From Deinococcus sp. KNUC1210 (GTDB lineage Bacteria > Deinococcota > Deinococci > Deinococcales > Deinococcaceae): 64,000 nucleotides of DNA. A program made the position numbers and the translations under genes. The stretch is from NCBI RefSeq assembly GCF_022344005.1, contig NZ_CP092196.1, positions 62,001 through 126,000 of the forward strand. The letters are read 5' to 3'. This document shows, piece by piece, positions 34,660 through 43,840 of this stretch. Below the pieces are notes generated by a model, which had not been told where the DNA came from, did no database searches, and saw only the letters and a list, made by a program, of their open reading frames with translations. Numbering within the stretch: position 1 is the first letter of the stretch; the number at the start of each line of letters is the position of its first letter.

Positions 34660-35127
34660 TCAGGCGGCGCTTTGGGTCAGCTTGACTTCCAGCTGTGCGC
34701 CCAGCACCTCTGCGAGTTTCCGCAGGGTAGTCAGGCTGTGGCCCCAGTAAAAGTAATCCTGCAGGCGGCCTACGGCGGCTGGACTGCTGCCGATTCGCCG
34801 GGCGACTTCGCTGTTGCTCAGGCCGCTGCGCTCGATGGCCCGTTCCACCTCCAGGCTGACCGGGTTCACCTCGGCGGCCGCCAGCAGTTCCCCGTGCGGC
34901 TGCGCGAAGTCGGCCAGATCCGCCGCCGGAAGGTCGCTCAGCGTCTGGAAGCGCGGGGCAGGCACCGGCAGGCCAGCCCGCTGGCGCTCCAGCACTGCCA
35001 GGGCGAGCCTCTGGGCCAGCCGTTCGCGCACCTGTTCCTGCGTCTTGCCGACCACCGTAACGTTCAGTTCCGGCACCAGCCCGCCGAAGGCGGGGCCGTC
35101 CTGCTCAAAGATTGCGAGATACTGCAT
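34660..35127 (-). CDS. HicB-type antitoxin with C-terminal HTH
   Basis: 155 aa from the ATG at 35127 with GGAGG six bases upstream. The N-terminus MQYLAIFEQDGPAFGGLVPE is the HicB degenerate RNase-H fold (the family's F..D..G..G..P pattern). The C-terminus (about 100-145) is a lambda-repressor-like HTH: LSNSEVARRIGSSPAAVGRL. HicB proteins neutralise a HicA mRNA interferase and repress their own operon. A clear HicA was not found. The ORF just upstream has at most a HicA-like end. Confidence 0.85.
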   Translation of the reverse strand: MQYLAIFEQDGPAFGGLVPELNVTVVGKTQEQVRERLAQRLALAVLERQRAGLPVPAPRFQTLSDLPAADLADFAQPHGELLAAAEVNPVSLEVERAIERSGLSNSEVARRIGSSPAAVGRLQDYFYWGHSLTTLRKLAEVLGAQLEVKLTQSAA

Positions 35128-35291
35128 GTGATCCTCCAGGGTGCATGAAGTGAGGGGGGACACCGCTTCCCCTGCTGCGCTTTCAGGCCGAGTCGCTTGA
35201 GGAAGTGGTTCTCTAATCCTTTCGGAATTTCGTGTGAATCCTTCCCGGCAAGGAGCAGCTCAGCACGAATTTCTCTTTCACTGACAGTCAT
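35064..35291 (-). CDS. Small ORF, possibly degenerate HicA-like partner
   Basis: 75 aa, overlapping the HicB-like start by 64 bp and the upstream gene's stop as ATGA. DSHEIPKGLENHFLKRLGLK resembles the C-terminal end of HicA (HxxEIPKGxxxxILKxxGL), but the RNA-binding N-terminal strand with its catalytic histidine is missing. The tail beyond KRCPPSLHAPW looks out of frame. Either a decayed toxin or an unrelated small protein. Confidence 0.4.
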   Translation of the reverse strand: MTVSEREIRAELLLAGKDSHEIPKGLENHFLKRLGLKAQQGKRCPPSLHAPWRITCSISQSLSRTAPPSAGWCRN

Positions 35292-35755
35292 TGATCGAGA
35301 CTGCTAAAATATAAAAGATTAGATAAAAATAGAGAGAAGTCGATGCCTAATCCATGTATAGCCCAGACATAATTGACGAAATTATCTTCGGAACTCTGTT
35401 GATTCCCATATCCCGCACAAGCGGCCCCGACTGCTTGCGCAATAATTTTCATTTCGCCTGTGCCTTCCCCTATATCTTCGCATATTTTGTGATACCTTTC
35501 AGATTGTTTAGCATCAAAGTGTTTCTCGCGGATATAAGCATTTATGTCATCAATTTTATAAGAATCCTCTGAGTACGGGAAATTTAAATTAAATAAAAGC
35601 GCTTCTTCATATAGATTTGGCAACTTTAAATTTGAATCTAGAAGTGTATTTGACATAGCTCGTCTGTCGGACAAAAACTGAGATAGTATATTATGAGTTT
35701 GATTCTTTTCATAAAGAGATATGGAATAGGAATCCCAAAATTCGTCTATATTCAC
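35288..35755 (-). CDS. Hypothetical protein, AT-rich, immunity-protein-like context
   Basis: 155 aa from a GTG at 35755, with AAGGA upstream. Acidic and helical (MNIDEFWDSYSISLYEKNQT, YSEDSYKIDDINAYIREKHF, MKIIAQAVGAACAGYGNQQS). Strongly AT-rich. It follows an AT-rich C-terminal ORF remnant (35823-36030), the arrangement seen for polymorphic toxin and immunity pairs. Its stop overlaps the next ATG. Function not recognised. The immunity idea rests only on size, composition and position. Confidence 0.6.
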   Translation of the reverse strand: MNIDEFWDSYSISLYEKNQTHNILSQFLSDRRAMSNTLLDSNLKLPNLYEEALLFNLNFPYSEDSYKIDDINAYIREKHFDAKQSERYHKICEDIGEGTGEMKIIAQAVGAACAGYGNQQSSEDNFVNYVWAIHGLGIDFSLFLSNLLYFSSLDQ

Positions 35756-35822
35756 GACATTATTCCTTTCGCATGATCCTCTGGCACTTAATTATTCTAA
35801 ACTCCATATACTCTCTTTTCTT

Positions 35823-36030
35823 TCAGTCAATGCAAGATAATTGTTCCTTGTGGAGATCATCGCACGAAATTATCACCTCGGCAATTGTTTCAATTTTTTT
35901 CCTTTGCACCAGGTCTGGTGGCTTCCCTTCGTTCGTAGGTGCCTCCAATTCAATTTCTTAAAGAGTACCTGTATTTCTTTGTATTTTATACACATCCTTA
36001 TGCCTAAAATTTATCAAATCTGATAAAGAG
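35823..36030 (-). pseudogene. AT-rich C-terminal ORF remnant, possible toxin end
   Basis: A frame without start reads LSDLINFRHKDVYKIQRNTG, then TL, an in-frame TAA, then EIELEAPTNEGKPPDLVQRK and ETIAEVIISCDDLHKEQL, ending at TGA 35823. Both sides of the TAA look coding, so a nonsense mutation is likely. The N-terminal part of the protein is absent, and a terminator-like hairpin lies at its upstream edge. Confidence 0.5.
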
Positions 36031-36051
36031 CGTCAAGCGGCGAGACGGCAA

Positions 36052-36083
36052 AACACGCCCGTCTCCCTATGAGCGGGCGTGTT
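36052..36083 (-). terminator. Terminator-like hairpin
   Basis: AACACGCCCG (36052-36061) and CGGGCGTGTT (36074-36083) form a 10-bp perfect stem. On the minus strand it continues into TTTTG, and the plus strand has no T-run. Good candidate for ending minus-strand transcription from the remnant at 36099. Confidence 0.65.
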
Positions 36084-36098
36084 GCACAGAACTGTGTG

Positions 36099-36250
36099 TC
36101 ACCGGGCGTCGATCAGGTGCTTCAATTCCGCTTCGGTGGCGCTCGCCAGCCCCACGTGCACGGCGTCGATCTATCCAAAATACTCGGCCTCGGCGTCGCG
36201 CCATTCCTGATCGGTCTCCTCTACTGGCAGCGGCACGAGCACCAGCGGGC
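36099..36250 (-). pseudogene. Remnant of a small acidic protein gene, possibly antitoxin
   Basis: The minus strand reads PLVLVPLPVEETDQEWRDAE, AEYFG, a TAG, then IDAVHVGLASATEAELKHLI and a final DAR before TGA. The two halves are in one frame separated by the TAG. Short acidic C-termini like this occur in antitoxins. No family call. A non-coding stretch of about 300 bp follows on the right. Confidence 0.4.
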
Positions 36251-36571
36251 CACAGGTGGGTTGGTAGAGCCGTGCATGCGCCACCACTGCTACGTACTGT
36301 GCTCCATCATGGTGTTCGTTGACGCTCTCTCAAAACAACGTCCAGCACACAATATGCAACAATCGTCCGAAGGATCTCAGCAGGACGTGCAGGATCCGTT
36401 CTTTCAAGAAGTCAACGGCGTATCGCTCAGACAGCCCGATGGAAGCTGGCTGCCTTCCTCCAACCAGACCTAATCACGCTGCAGGTCTGCGTTGCAGGCG
36501 TGCTGTACACTCTTCGTACCGCCACATCAGGACTCCAACATGCCCTGACGGACAGGCGTGGAGGTCAGTTT

Positions 36572-37432
36572 GTGAACACCCGCTCGCTCCTTGTCACCTT
36601 GTTTCCCCTTCTGTCCCTGTGCGCTGCAGCGCAAACCAGTGATGACCTTCGTTGGACGCGCCTCGATATCACCCAGGATGGCTGGCTCTCCGGAACAGAA
36701 CTGACCGCCTGCGGCTGCGCCAGCGCAGATGTCAATCACGATGGCGAGGTGACCCGCGCAGAATTCATGGCGGCGCAGGCCCGCGTCGGCACACCACCCG
36801 CCGCGACGTCCTCCACCCGTACAGCGCCATCGCCGCAGCCAGCGGCCATCCCAGCGACCGTGACGCCCGCCTGTACGGCCTTTCATTTCAGTGGTCAACC
36901 GGTCACGCGCGACATGTTCTTCAGTCTCTGGACTACACTTTCCCCAAGTAGCGCCATCTGTCTGGTGCAGGCGCGTGGCGTCTCGTTCAACGTGACAGCA
37001 GCGGACGAGCGACGCATCAATACTGGCTTTTCGTATCCCGATGTCATCGCAGCGCTGCGGGCCAATTACCGTGCGCCCGCGCCAGTCCATTACAACGCGG
37101 CCCGCGTGAGCACCGGACGCTACGCCTGTGGTGGATTCGCGACCGCTAGCACTATTGGCAAGGACCGCGCAGACCTCACCATCGTGGATGCCAGCCACTA
37201 CCGGAGCGATACGGCCGCGGGGACATATACCTATACTCCACAGACTCGTGTCTTGACCTTCGGGAGCGGACCGTTCGCAAAGCATGGATGGGTTGGGGTG
37301 TATCTTCCCGACGGGTTCCCAGATGAAACAGGCTACCGGATGGAAGGCGATACCGTGGTGATCCGAACGTTGAAAGACATCCAGGCAGGCAATCAGCATG
37401 ACCTCCAGGCGTGTAAACGTGCCCGCGAGTAA
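36572..37432 (+). CDS. Secreted EF-hand (calcium-binding) protein
   Basis: 286 aa from a GTG at 36572 with GGAGG seven bases upstream. The N-terminus is a signal peptide (NTRSLLVTLFPLLSLCAAAQ). Residues 30-75 hold paired EF-hand loops: DITQDGWLSGTE and DVNHDGEVTRAE, each with Asp at 1, 3 or 5 and Glu at 12. A Pro/Ala/Thr linker follows, then a C-terminal domain (YACGGFATASTIGKDRADLT, FGSGPFAKHGWVGVYLPDGF) similar in style to secreted Deinococcus proteins of unknown role. Transcribed alone. Confidence 0.82.
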   Translation: MNTRSLLVTLFPLLSLCAAAQTSDDLRWTRLDITQDGWLSGTELTACGCASADVNHDGEVTRAEFMAAQARVGTPPAATSSTRTAPSPQPAAIPATVTPACTAFHFSGQPVTRDMFFSLWTTLSPSSAICLVQARGVSFNVTAADERRINTGFSYPDVIAALRANYRAPAPVHYNAARVSTGRYACGGFATASTIGKDRADLTIVDASHYRSDTAAGTYTYTPQTRVLTFGSGPFAKHGWVGVYLPDGFPDETGYRMEGDTVVIRTLKDIQAGNQHDLQACKRARE

Positions 37433-37747
37433 CCCGACCCCTGCCGTACGGTGACCGTCACGGCAGAGGGGTGGCTCCTCCGAGCAGGCCAAGTACCGCG
37501 GGACAGAGGACGATCTGGACAAAAGTCGGTCATGCTGAGCCTGGCTCCACTGCCTGCCGGGTCACGACGCTCAACGCAGACTGTGGCGAACGTGACCCAG
37601 GCTCTGACATCTCCGGTGTCACCAACCGCGCTGGACCGATGCTGAAGAGTCAGCCTGCTTCTACAACCTCTTGAGCTTCAGAAGGCCCGCAGCATCAACA
37701 AGGAGCCACAGCAGCTTCACTCAAGAATCTGCACCTCCACTGCGGGC

Positions 37748-38215
37748 ATGCGACCTCTCCGAGCTGGCTTGTTCCTGCTGGCCACGACCTCCTCAGCACT
37801 GGCCGCGACCTACAACATGGCTGCACCGATCCTGCCTGATCCCAAACTCAGTCCAGGTGACGTTCTGGCCAGCGATCCTGCCATCATCTGCAGGAGCGGA
37901 CATACCAAAACCGTTCGCAATGTTCCCCAGAGTTTGAAAAATCAGATCTACAAGGAATACGGCATCATCAGCCGGCTGTCTGGTGAGTACGAAATCGACC
38001 ACATCACCAGCCTGGAACTGGGCGGGTCGAACAGCGCCAAGCATCTGTTCCCAGTCGTTTAAAACCCAGCCGCTGAACGCCCACGTCAAGGATACCCTGG
38101 AGAACAAACTCCACGCGCTCACCTGCGCTGGAACAATCCTGAGTCGTGGTCAGACCGCTCATTCCGCGAAACGATTGAGCGGGCGCGTACGGGTGCAACA
38201 TCTCCACACGTATAA
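37748..38215 (+). pseudogene. Secreted HNH-like nuclease, frameshifted
   Basis: MRPLRAGLFLLATTSSALAA is a signal peptide, and the mature part contains YEIDHITSLELGGSNSAKHL, the DH..S..LGG signature of HNH nucleases. The frame is lost at about 38059. The next frame continues naturally as SFKTQPLNAHVKDTLENKLH, and a third one ends DRSFRETIERARTG before TAA at 38213-38215. Two indels are needed to explain this. Without them it would be a 155-aa exported nuclease. Confidence 0.78.
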
Positions 38216-38285
38216 ACCCAGCTTGGTGCGCTCACCGCTGCTCGAGCTGGGAGAATGTTCAAACGATCCTCCAGAACGTTTCTGC

Positions 38286-39506
38286 TCATCTGATTGGTTT
38301 AAAGGCCCAGAGCTTGTCTGCCCACACGAGGAGTTGATTCCGCGGCTGATCATACAGCACCGTGCCTCCGCCCAACTCGGCACTGAGATCCACTCCGGTT
38401 TTCGCCAAGACTTTCCCAGTCGCGGTGTCGAGGGCATAGAGCGTCCCGTTCGAATCGTACAACACCCCACGGACAACCACAAACCGGTTCATAAATCCCG
38501 CGCCGTTGGGATCGAAGGTCCACTTCCGTGTGCCGTCCGCCAGATTGAAGGCACACAGCGCTGAGCTTCCGCCGGGCGAGAAGAAGATGGTGTGTTGCTG
38601 GATCTGCGCGTACGTCGAATTCTGGTCGCCGTTCTCCTGGCACAGCGACGAGGCCTTCCACACGGCTGTGCCCGCTGAATCGAACGCTGCCATGCTCCCC
38701 GCCCCCTGGAACACCACGATGCGGTCCTCACCCACGGTCATCTTGGCCCCGAGATACAGCGGTGCTGGGCCCGTCACCTCCTGCTGCCAGATCTCGGTGC
38801 CGTCCTGCTGGTAAGCATGCAGAAAGAGACGAACCATGTCTTTAGATGTCTCCACGTAGTTCAGCACATAGATCTGCCCAGTGGCCGCATCGACCTGGAT
38901 ATCCGAAACAATGTAGCTGCCGTCCGCAGGCGGCATGAACTCTTTTTGCCAGCGTGGTGCGGGCGTTCCGGAGAACCCTGCCAATTGGCTAAGCGAGTAC
39001 GCATAGAGGGCATGGATGGTAGGCACAAGAACCAGATCGTCGAGAACGGTCATCTGCTGGAGGTGGAAATACGATTCATTCGATAGAGGAAGACGCACGA
39101 TCTGACCCCGCGTGCCGTCCTGCGACGTCACGCGAATGGCGGCACCACTGGTATCCAGATATCTGGAAACATAAATGCCTTTTCCTCCAATGACCTGCTG
39201 AGGTCCGTAGCGGTCGCCAGCAACGACCATCTCCCGGGTTCCAGGAAGCTGATCGGTGTAAGGAAGACGTAGCCGAACTCGCCCGGTGGTCAGATCGTAG
39301 CCATTCAGCACGCCGGTATACCCGGCAGCCCGGGTGTATTCCTGGGAGAAGACCACATCACCGGCCAGACTGAAGCCGTCCGCGTTGGTGCTGTCGACGG
39401 TGAAGAGCTGCTCGACCTCTGGAAGTGTCAAAGGGGGGCGGGTAGAAGAGCCGCAGGCTACCAGGCTGGTCAGCAGGCATAGCGCTGCTATTGTTGGTCG
39501 TTTCAT
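38286..39506 (-). CDS. PQQ-like beta-propeller lipoprotein
   Basis: 406 aa from the ATG at 39506 (GGAG seven bases upstream). A longer frame to 39665 is rejected. MKRPTIAALCLLTSLVAC carries a lipobox. Propeller-blade repeats of the PQQ/BamB type are seen: NGYDLTTGRVRLRLPY, YAYSLSQLAGFSGTPAPRWQ, FDSAGTAVWKASSLCQENG, FNLADGTRKWTFDPNG and YALDTATGKVLAKTGVDLS. Such proteins act as surface scaffolds. No catalytic PQQ-enzyme residues were recognised. Confidence 0.85.
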   Translation of the reverse strand: MKRPTIAALCLLTSLVACGSSTRPPLTLPEVEQLFTVDSTNADGFSLAGDVVFSQEYTRAAGYTGVLNGYDLTTGRVRLRLPYTDQLPGTREMVVAGDRYGPQQVIGGKGIYVSRYLDTSGAAIRVTSQDGTRGQIVRLPLSNESYFHLQQMTVLDDLVLVPTIHALYAYSLSQLAGFSGTPAPRWQKEFMPPADGSYIVSDIQVDAATGQIYVLNYVETSKDMVRLFLHAYQQDGTEIWQQEVTGPAPLYLGAKMTVGEDRIVVFQGAGSMAAFDSAGTAVWKASSLCQENGDQNSTYAQIQQHTIFFSPGGSSALCAFNLADGTRKWTFDPNGAGFMNRFVVVRGVLYDSNGTLYALDTATGKVLAKTGVDLSAELGGGTVLYDQPRNQLLVWADKLWAFKPIR

Positions 39507-39561
39507 GATCGTCTCCATCAAATGGCGTCTTCCCACAAAGCAGATTGACCGAGAGTGTGTA

Positions 39562-39801
39562 TCAGTTTCGCGGAAGAATGTTAAATTCCTGCAGCTTGGC
39601 CAGCACATCCCTTCTGGGTCTCTCCTGATATACCTGTATAAGTGCGCGTGCCGCATTCGAGGCAATCAGTGCATTCAGGAATCGGTTTCCGCCCAACGCA
39701 CTCTGGAATATATGTAGGTTTGCGAATTGTTGCCGACGACTGAAGCACCCTACCCCTCTCCGATCACGTTGGTTCACCATTCGGGAAAAGAAGTTGGCCA
39801 T
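39562..39801 (-). CDS. Small hypothetical protein, doubtful
   Basis: 79 aa. The second half (LGGNRFLNALIASNAARALI, QVYQERPRRDVLAKLQEFNI) is protein-like, while the first half is arginine-rich and weak. It may be the 3' end of an older gene. No ribosome-binding site. Confidence 0.35.
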   Translation of the reverse strand: MANFFSRMVNQRDRRGVGCFSRRQQFANLHIFQSALGGNRFLNALIASNAARALIQVYQERPRRDVLAKLQEFNILPRN

Positions 39802-39881
39802 ACTCAGTTGAGCTTACTTAGTTGTGTCTCGCGGTCTTAGTTGTGTCTCCTAGTGAACTCACAAGTGATTGACAGGAAAAT

Positions 39882-39910
39882 GCCCCTCCATATCATTGAC
39901 ACGGAGGGGC
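39882..39910. terminator. Hairpin, possible bidirectional terminator
   Basis: GCCCCTCC (39882-39889) pairs with GGAGGGGC (39903-39910) around a 13-nt loop. On the minus strand it is followed by ATTTTCC, a weak U-tract. It could end transcripts from the RNA ligase gene. Around it (39802-40046) nothing else was recognised. Confidence 0.5.
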
Positions 39911-40046
39911 GCGACGTTGCTTCAGCGCGTTTGGAGGATGACCGCAGGGGAACAAGATGTGCCGGGGGCGTTTGATCCATGCCGTGTGGAATCAGCCGTA
40001 GAGACCGGTATTCGGCTTAACGTGGCCGATAGAGCGCGATGCCACG

Positions 40047-40604
40047 TTAGCGCGTTCGTTTGGCTGGTTTGAAAAAGTCCTTGCGTTTAATCTTCACCAT
40101 CCGTCCGTCCGGATGATGCCAGACAATCCCCTCAATGCTCAGCGGTTCCAAATATGCCTTCAACCCTTGAAAGTCACGTGGTACATCGCTCAGCACTTCT
40201 CCACCATGTCGCACCAACTGGTGCTGATCGAAGCCGTCCGAATTGCTCTGGATCTTCGGGCCCACGAGTTCATATGTCCCGTCGGGCAGATTGGGCGTGT
40301 TCTGTCGCCCCTCTCGATGATAGCGGTCATCGGCCCCTTCCCCAACGGGCACCCACCCCGGCCAGTGCCCCGTTTGAGGATCTGGTGCTTGGGCCGCTTC
40401 AAATCCCTCCGGTGGTGTCTTGCCCTGCTTCGCGTCGTAGCGTTTGTACAGCTTGCCGTCGCGGATGAGGCAACTGGTGCCGTCAAACTTCCGCGTGGCG
40501 AGACCTTCCCCTACTGCAACCCACTCAGCGCCCGGCACGATCTCATCACGCACCAAGCGATCACCTTCATAGTTTCGTTGAAAGAGGCTGACGATCTTCT
40601 TCAT
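40047..40604 (-). CDS. RNA ligase family protein (DUF5565-like)
   Basis: 185 aa with the nucleotidyltransferase motifs in order: motif I KFDG with the adenylated lysine at K39, motif IIIa-like YELVGPKIQ (111-119), motif IV SIEGIVW (157-162), and motif V KIKRKDF (171-177). This matches a compact ATP-dependent RNA ligase core without accessory domains. A Lys-rich start (MKKIVSLFQRNYEGD) follows an ATG at 40604. It may seal broken RNA, for example after stress or nuclease damage. The neighbouring pseudogene is nuclease-like. Substrate unproven. Confidence 0.85.
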   Translation of the reverse strand: MKKIVSLFQRNYEGDRLVRDEIVPGAEWVAVGEGLATRKFDGTSCLIRDGKLYKRYDAKQGKTPPEGFEAAQAPDPQTGHWPGWVPVGEGADDRYHREGRQNTPNLPDGTYELVGPKIQSNSDGFDQHQLVRHGGEVLSDVPRDFQGLKAYLEPLSIEGIVWHHPDGRMVKIKRKDFFKPAKRTR

Positions 40605-40739
40605 AGACCTCTAGCGTACCGTAGGCGCTTCAGCGGCTCGGCTCCAAATGAATCGGCATCTTCGCCCTGCCCCTCCGCCCAACCTTCACAGCGGCAGGCA
40701 GGACGTGCCCTGGGCAGCCTCCGGGAAGCGAGTCCTGAA

Positions 40740-41227
40740 GAGTTCAACCGGGCCGTCGCGGAGTTGGCACGAGCCTGTGTCTGTCAGAGGCGTGAGAACG
40801 TTCGCAAGATCGGTAAGAAATGGCCTGGCGATCGAAGGCAAGGATCTCCAAGACGTCGATGTGCTCGAGGTCGACAACATGCTCCACCACATCTGGGTGG
40901 TTGAATGCAAAGACTACACGGCGGCCCGGACCCTCGCCGAACTGGCAACGGATCTCTAGACGCTGGTGCGCAGCAAACCGCAGCCGGAACGACATCTGGG
41001 AACGCCTACTCTTCGAACGGCACCAACGCCGAACCGAGTGTGTGATCAACCATCTGAATGAGGTGTTAACGCTGTTCGGTGAGACAGACAGCGGCAAATG
41101 CACGGCTCTGCCTCTGGTCGTCATGAGCTCGGAACCGTTCGCCCTCCTGCGGAACCTCGCACAGCTGCTACTGGTCTCAATCGACAGGTTCCACCAGCGA
41201 CTGAAAGGCGTGTATACGCTGAGGTAA
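40740..41227 (+). pseudogene. PD-(D/E)XK nuclease-like gene remnant
   Basis: A first frame has EGKDLQDVDVLEVDN then HHIWVVECKDYTAARTLAEL, giving the D...ECK pattern of PD-(D/E)XK nucleases, and stops at TAG 40957-40959. Reading resumes in another frame with RRTECVINHLNEVLTLFGET, ending at 41227. The N-terminus is not clear. Divergent from the RNA ligase. Broken by at least one stop and one shift. Confidence 0.6.
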
Positions 41228-41456
41228 TCCAGTCACCGCGAGCGCGAGCTCTCTCGCAGAGTGCGTCTAGCAGGGGTCGCCGAATTTATCCTAAACCTGT
41301 AGAGACGGCTTTCTCCTCTGGAAGGCTACGTGAGCGACGCGGGCCGTGTCGGCGGGAACCTCACGGACCGATGGTAGTTGAAGAGTCGTGGTGCAGTGTG
41401 AAGCTGCTGTTCGAGATTGGCACGCCCTGAATCCGCCAACACCGTTGTATCGAAGG

Positions 41457-41942
41457 TTAAACCCGGGCAGGGGCCGAACGTCTGTTCCAGCGCTGCATGC
41501 TCGACAGCGTGAGTGCCGTCGCCAGGCCACCCGCGAGATACCACGTCGCCGTGAGCACCGGCGTGACGGGCCAGCGCTCGCCCGGCGAGTGCCCCAGCCC
41601 CAGGCGGGGTGGCAGCAGCGCCGCCCCGAGGCCGGCGGCGAGCCCCACCGCGGCCCCGCGCTGACCGACGTGCGCTGGATCGCCCAGCCCGATCACGCTG
41701 TAGAGCAGCGCATTCGATACGAGATCCGCTGCCAGCGTGCTCCAGTACAGCGCCTCACCGCGCGGAGGCACACACCCCACCACCCGGAACACCCGTGTCA
41801 GGCCACGCTCGCCGATCACGTCGATTCTCGGCGCGTGCGGCAACACCTGCCGCGCCCCCTCATTCAGCAGCGTGACTGTGAGAGCACCGATCAGTCCGGC
41901 CAGCAGTCGCTGATCCGTCCCCGGTCTGTGTGGCAGGGTCAC
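41457..41942 (-). CDS. Small membrane protein of unknown function
   Basis: 161 aa from a GTG that overlaps the stop of the preceding gene (GTGA). About four hydrophobic segments (LLAGLIGALTVTLLNEG, LAADLVSNALLYSVIGLG, GAAVGLAAGLGAALLPPRL, TPVLTATWYLAGGLATALTL). Basic C-terminus. No family recognised. Probably co-expressed with the gene before it. Confidence 0.7.
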   Translation of the reverse strand: MTLPHRPGTDQRLLAGLIGALTVTLLNEGARQVLPHAPRIDVIGERGLTRVFRVVGCVPPRGEALYWSTLAADLVSNALLYSVIGLGDPAHVGQRGAAVGLAAGLGAALLPPRLGLGHSPGERWPVTPVLTATWYLAGGLATALTLSSMQRWNRRSAPARV

Positions 41943-42235
41943 ACGACAATCCGCCGGAACTCGCCGCCCTCGTCCCGCGATGGCAGCTGGGCGTACATCA
42001 GTTCCTGCTGAACCACCTCGGCCACCGCCTGCCCGAGCTGCTCGGCACTCCGGTGCTCGCTGGGCAGCGGCTCAGCCACCACATCGAAGCCGCGCTCGGC
42101 ATCGGTATCCTGAAAGCGCACCGAAACCTGAAAGCTGCTGGCGTGCACGTCTGGCGTGACGCGCAGCCCTTCGCGGCCATGTTTCTGAGAATCGAAGGCG
42201 ACGTCGAATGCGGCCCGGGCTGCCTGAAAGTCCAT
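41939..42235 (-). CDS. Hypothetical protein, operon with the membrane protein
   Basis: 98 aa from MDFQAARAAFDVAFDSQKHG, with AGGTCAG upstream. A start at 42418 would add 61 residues of weaker composition and cannot be excluded. Rich in charged and beta-prone residues (SSFQVSVRFQDTDAERGFDV), ending EGGEFRRIVV. The stop overlaps the next start. Function unknown. Confidence 0.6.
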   Translation of the reverse strand: MDFQAARAAFDVAFDSQKHGREGLRVTPDVHASSFQVSVRFQDTDAERGFDVVAEPLPSEHRSAEQLGQAVAEVVQQELMYAQLPSRDEGGEFRRIVV

Positions 42236-42570
42236 GCACGTAGTCTGACCTGCCGAGGCAGGGGCGGTCTGCACCTTGGTCTTTACTTCGAGTTGAGACA
42301 GGGTCGCCCTGGGCGGTGGCGCCTTCACCAAGTCGGACATGGTGAGAGAAGTGGCGAGGTTACTCACTGAGTGTCGTTCGTCAGCCGCAGCAAGATGGAG
42401 CTGCCGCGTTCTTGCCATGGTGTCCCTGAAATTGCTGCCGGAACGACCGTATGCTCGGAACGAGGTAGAGGTGACCGAGTCCGGAAGGCAGATTGAAGGT
42501 CAAGGTTCCTGAGGATCGACCGGTGCGACATCAAAATTGAAGTTCACATGACCTTGCTGGGTATCCGTAG

Positions 42571-43346
42571 GGTTGTGTTGTTTTAATCGGGTTGCTGACC
42601 CGCCGTGACCGACCCGAAACCCTACCGCCACCGTTTCCCGGTGACCATCATTCAGCATGCGATTTGGCTCGACCATCGCTTTTCCCTCAGCTCCCGAGCC
42701 ATCCAGGAAGTGCTTCACGAGCGCGGCATTGAGGTCAGTCACGAAACCTTGCGCGAATGGTAGATCAAGTTCGGACCCCTCTTCGCTGAGGGGTGGCGCC
42801 ACCGGGAACCCCGACGAGGGATGTACGACTGTGGACGGTGTTCGACACTGGCTTTGGAGCGCTGTGGACGAGGACGACTTCGTGCTCGACAGTCTCCTTC
42901 AACGGCATCGGAAGACCGAGGCCGCGAAAACGTTCCTGGCCCGGCTGCTGGGAGAACACGATGTTCCAGAGGTCATCTATACCGATCCGCTCGGAAGTTA
43001 TGGGGCCGCGATTCGGAAGGTCCCGAGCTCGGTTGACGTTGATCACCAGCAGGTGATCTCCACCGTCCGCTGGAACAAGCTCATTGAGCAGGAACATCGA
43101 TTCACACGGCGGCAGGAAGGGCAACAACAGGGACTCAGACGACGGAAGCGCGCTCAAGAATTTCTGAGCCTTCACGCCTGAGTCACCAACCTCCACCATC
43201 ATTCTCGTACCAACGTTTCTACCCAGACCAGACGAAGCAACCAACATCAAGCCTTCCAGGTGTGGTCAGCCATCGTGGCTGGAGTGGTCGGAACTTCAGA
43301 CCACCTCAGCCCTCACTCTGCTGGGTGGCAAGTTAAGGCAACCTCA
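42571..43346 (+). mobile_element. IS6-family element, copy 3, decayed
   Basis: The left end GGTTGTGTTGTTTTAA has a mutated inner repeat, and the right end TTAAGGCAACCTCAA differs at two positions. Shorter than copies 1 and 2 because of an internal deletion. Confidence 0.85.
42605..43290 (+). pseudogene. IS6-family transposase, inactivated
   Basis: Begins with a GTG start reading TDPKPYRHRFPVTIIQHAIW and has an in-frame TAG replacing the codon after HETLREW (42762). The SRWxxDE segment is deleted before CTTVDGVRHWLW, the second Asp region YTDPLGSYGAAI is changed, and a TGA follows FLSLHA. Clearly non-functional. Confidence 0.85.
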
Positions 43347-43840
43347 AACTGCGGGGCGTCGAGGCCAGGACTGAGCGCATCAAGAGCACCAAGCTGCCGG
43401 CCGCCCTTGAGGACAAGGGCATCAGTCTGCTGCCGAACGGTCAGTACAAGGTACGTGCCTACAACCCAGCGACCAAGAAGGAAAAGTACGTCGGCCTGCA
43501 CAACACCTTCGAGGAAGCGGTGGCGCTCAAGCGCGCGTTTCTGAACGGGGACGTGGGATTCCGCTCAGATGTCAAGCAGGAGGTGGGTTCGACTGGTGGT
43601 ATCAGGGGCATAAGCCGACTGCCCTGTAGGGAATGGCCGTTGTTCTTGGAAGTTGCCAGCGGGGTTCCAGTATCTCGGGTGCAGGTGCCAGTCAAACTTA
43701 AAGCGCGTCGGCAACGTACAAGGGGGCACACCAGCGTCGGAACAGCAATTCTCACTCAGAAAGGTATGCCTCCAGTGCAAGAAAACTTGAAGGTATTCGC
43801 TGCGCATAGAACTACCAGGGTACAGAGCCATCGAGACTGA
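43347..43840 (+). pseudogene. AP2-type DNA-binding domain fragment
   Basis: Immediately after the IS6 right end the frame reads RTERIKSTKLPAALEDKG, then ISLLPNGQYKVRAYNPATKK and YVGLHNTFEEAVALKRAFLN, the three-strand plus helix pattern of AP2/integrase-type DNA-binding modules that accompany HNH homing endonucleases. The N-terminal part (likely the nuclease) is missing. Coding character fades after about 43575, so the natural end is uncertain. Confidence 0.6.

Noticed and set aside
35064..35291. Full HicA toxin call
   Set aside because: Only a HicA-like C-terminal end is visible. The catalytic histidine strand is missing, so the name was not applied.
36069..36473. 134-aa plus-strand frame
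   Set aside because: It lies opposite the antitoxin-like remnant, starts within a hairpin and has no ribosome-binding site.
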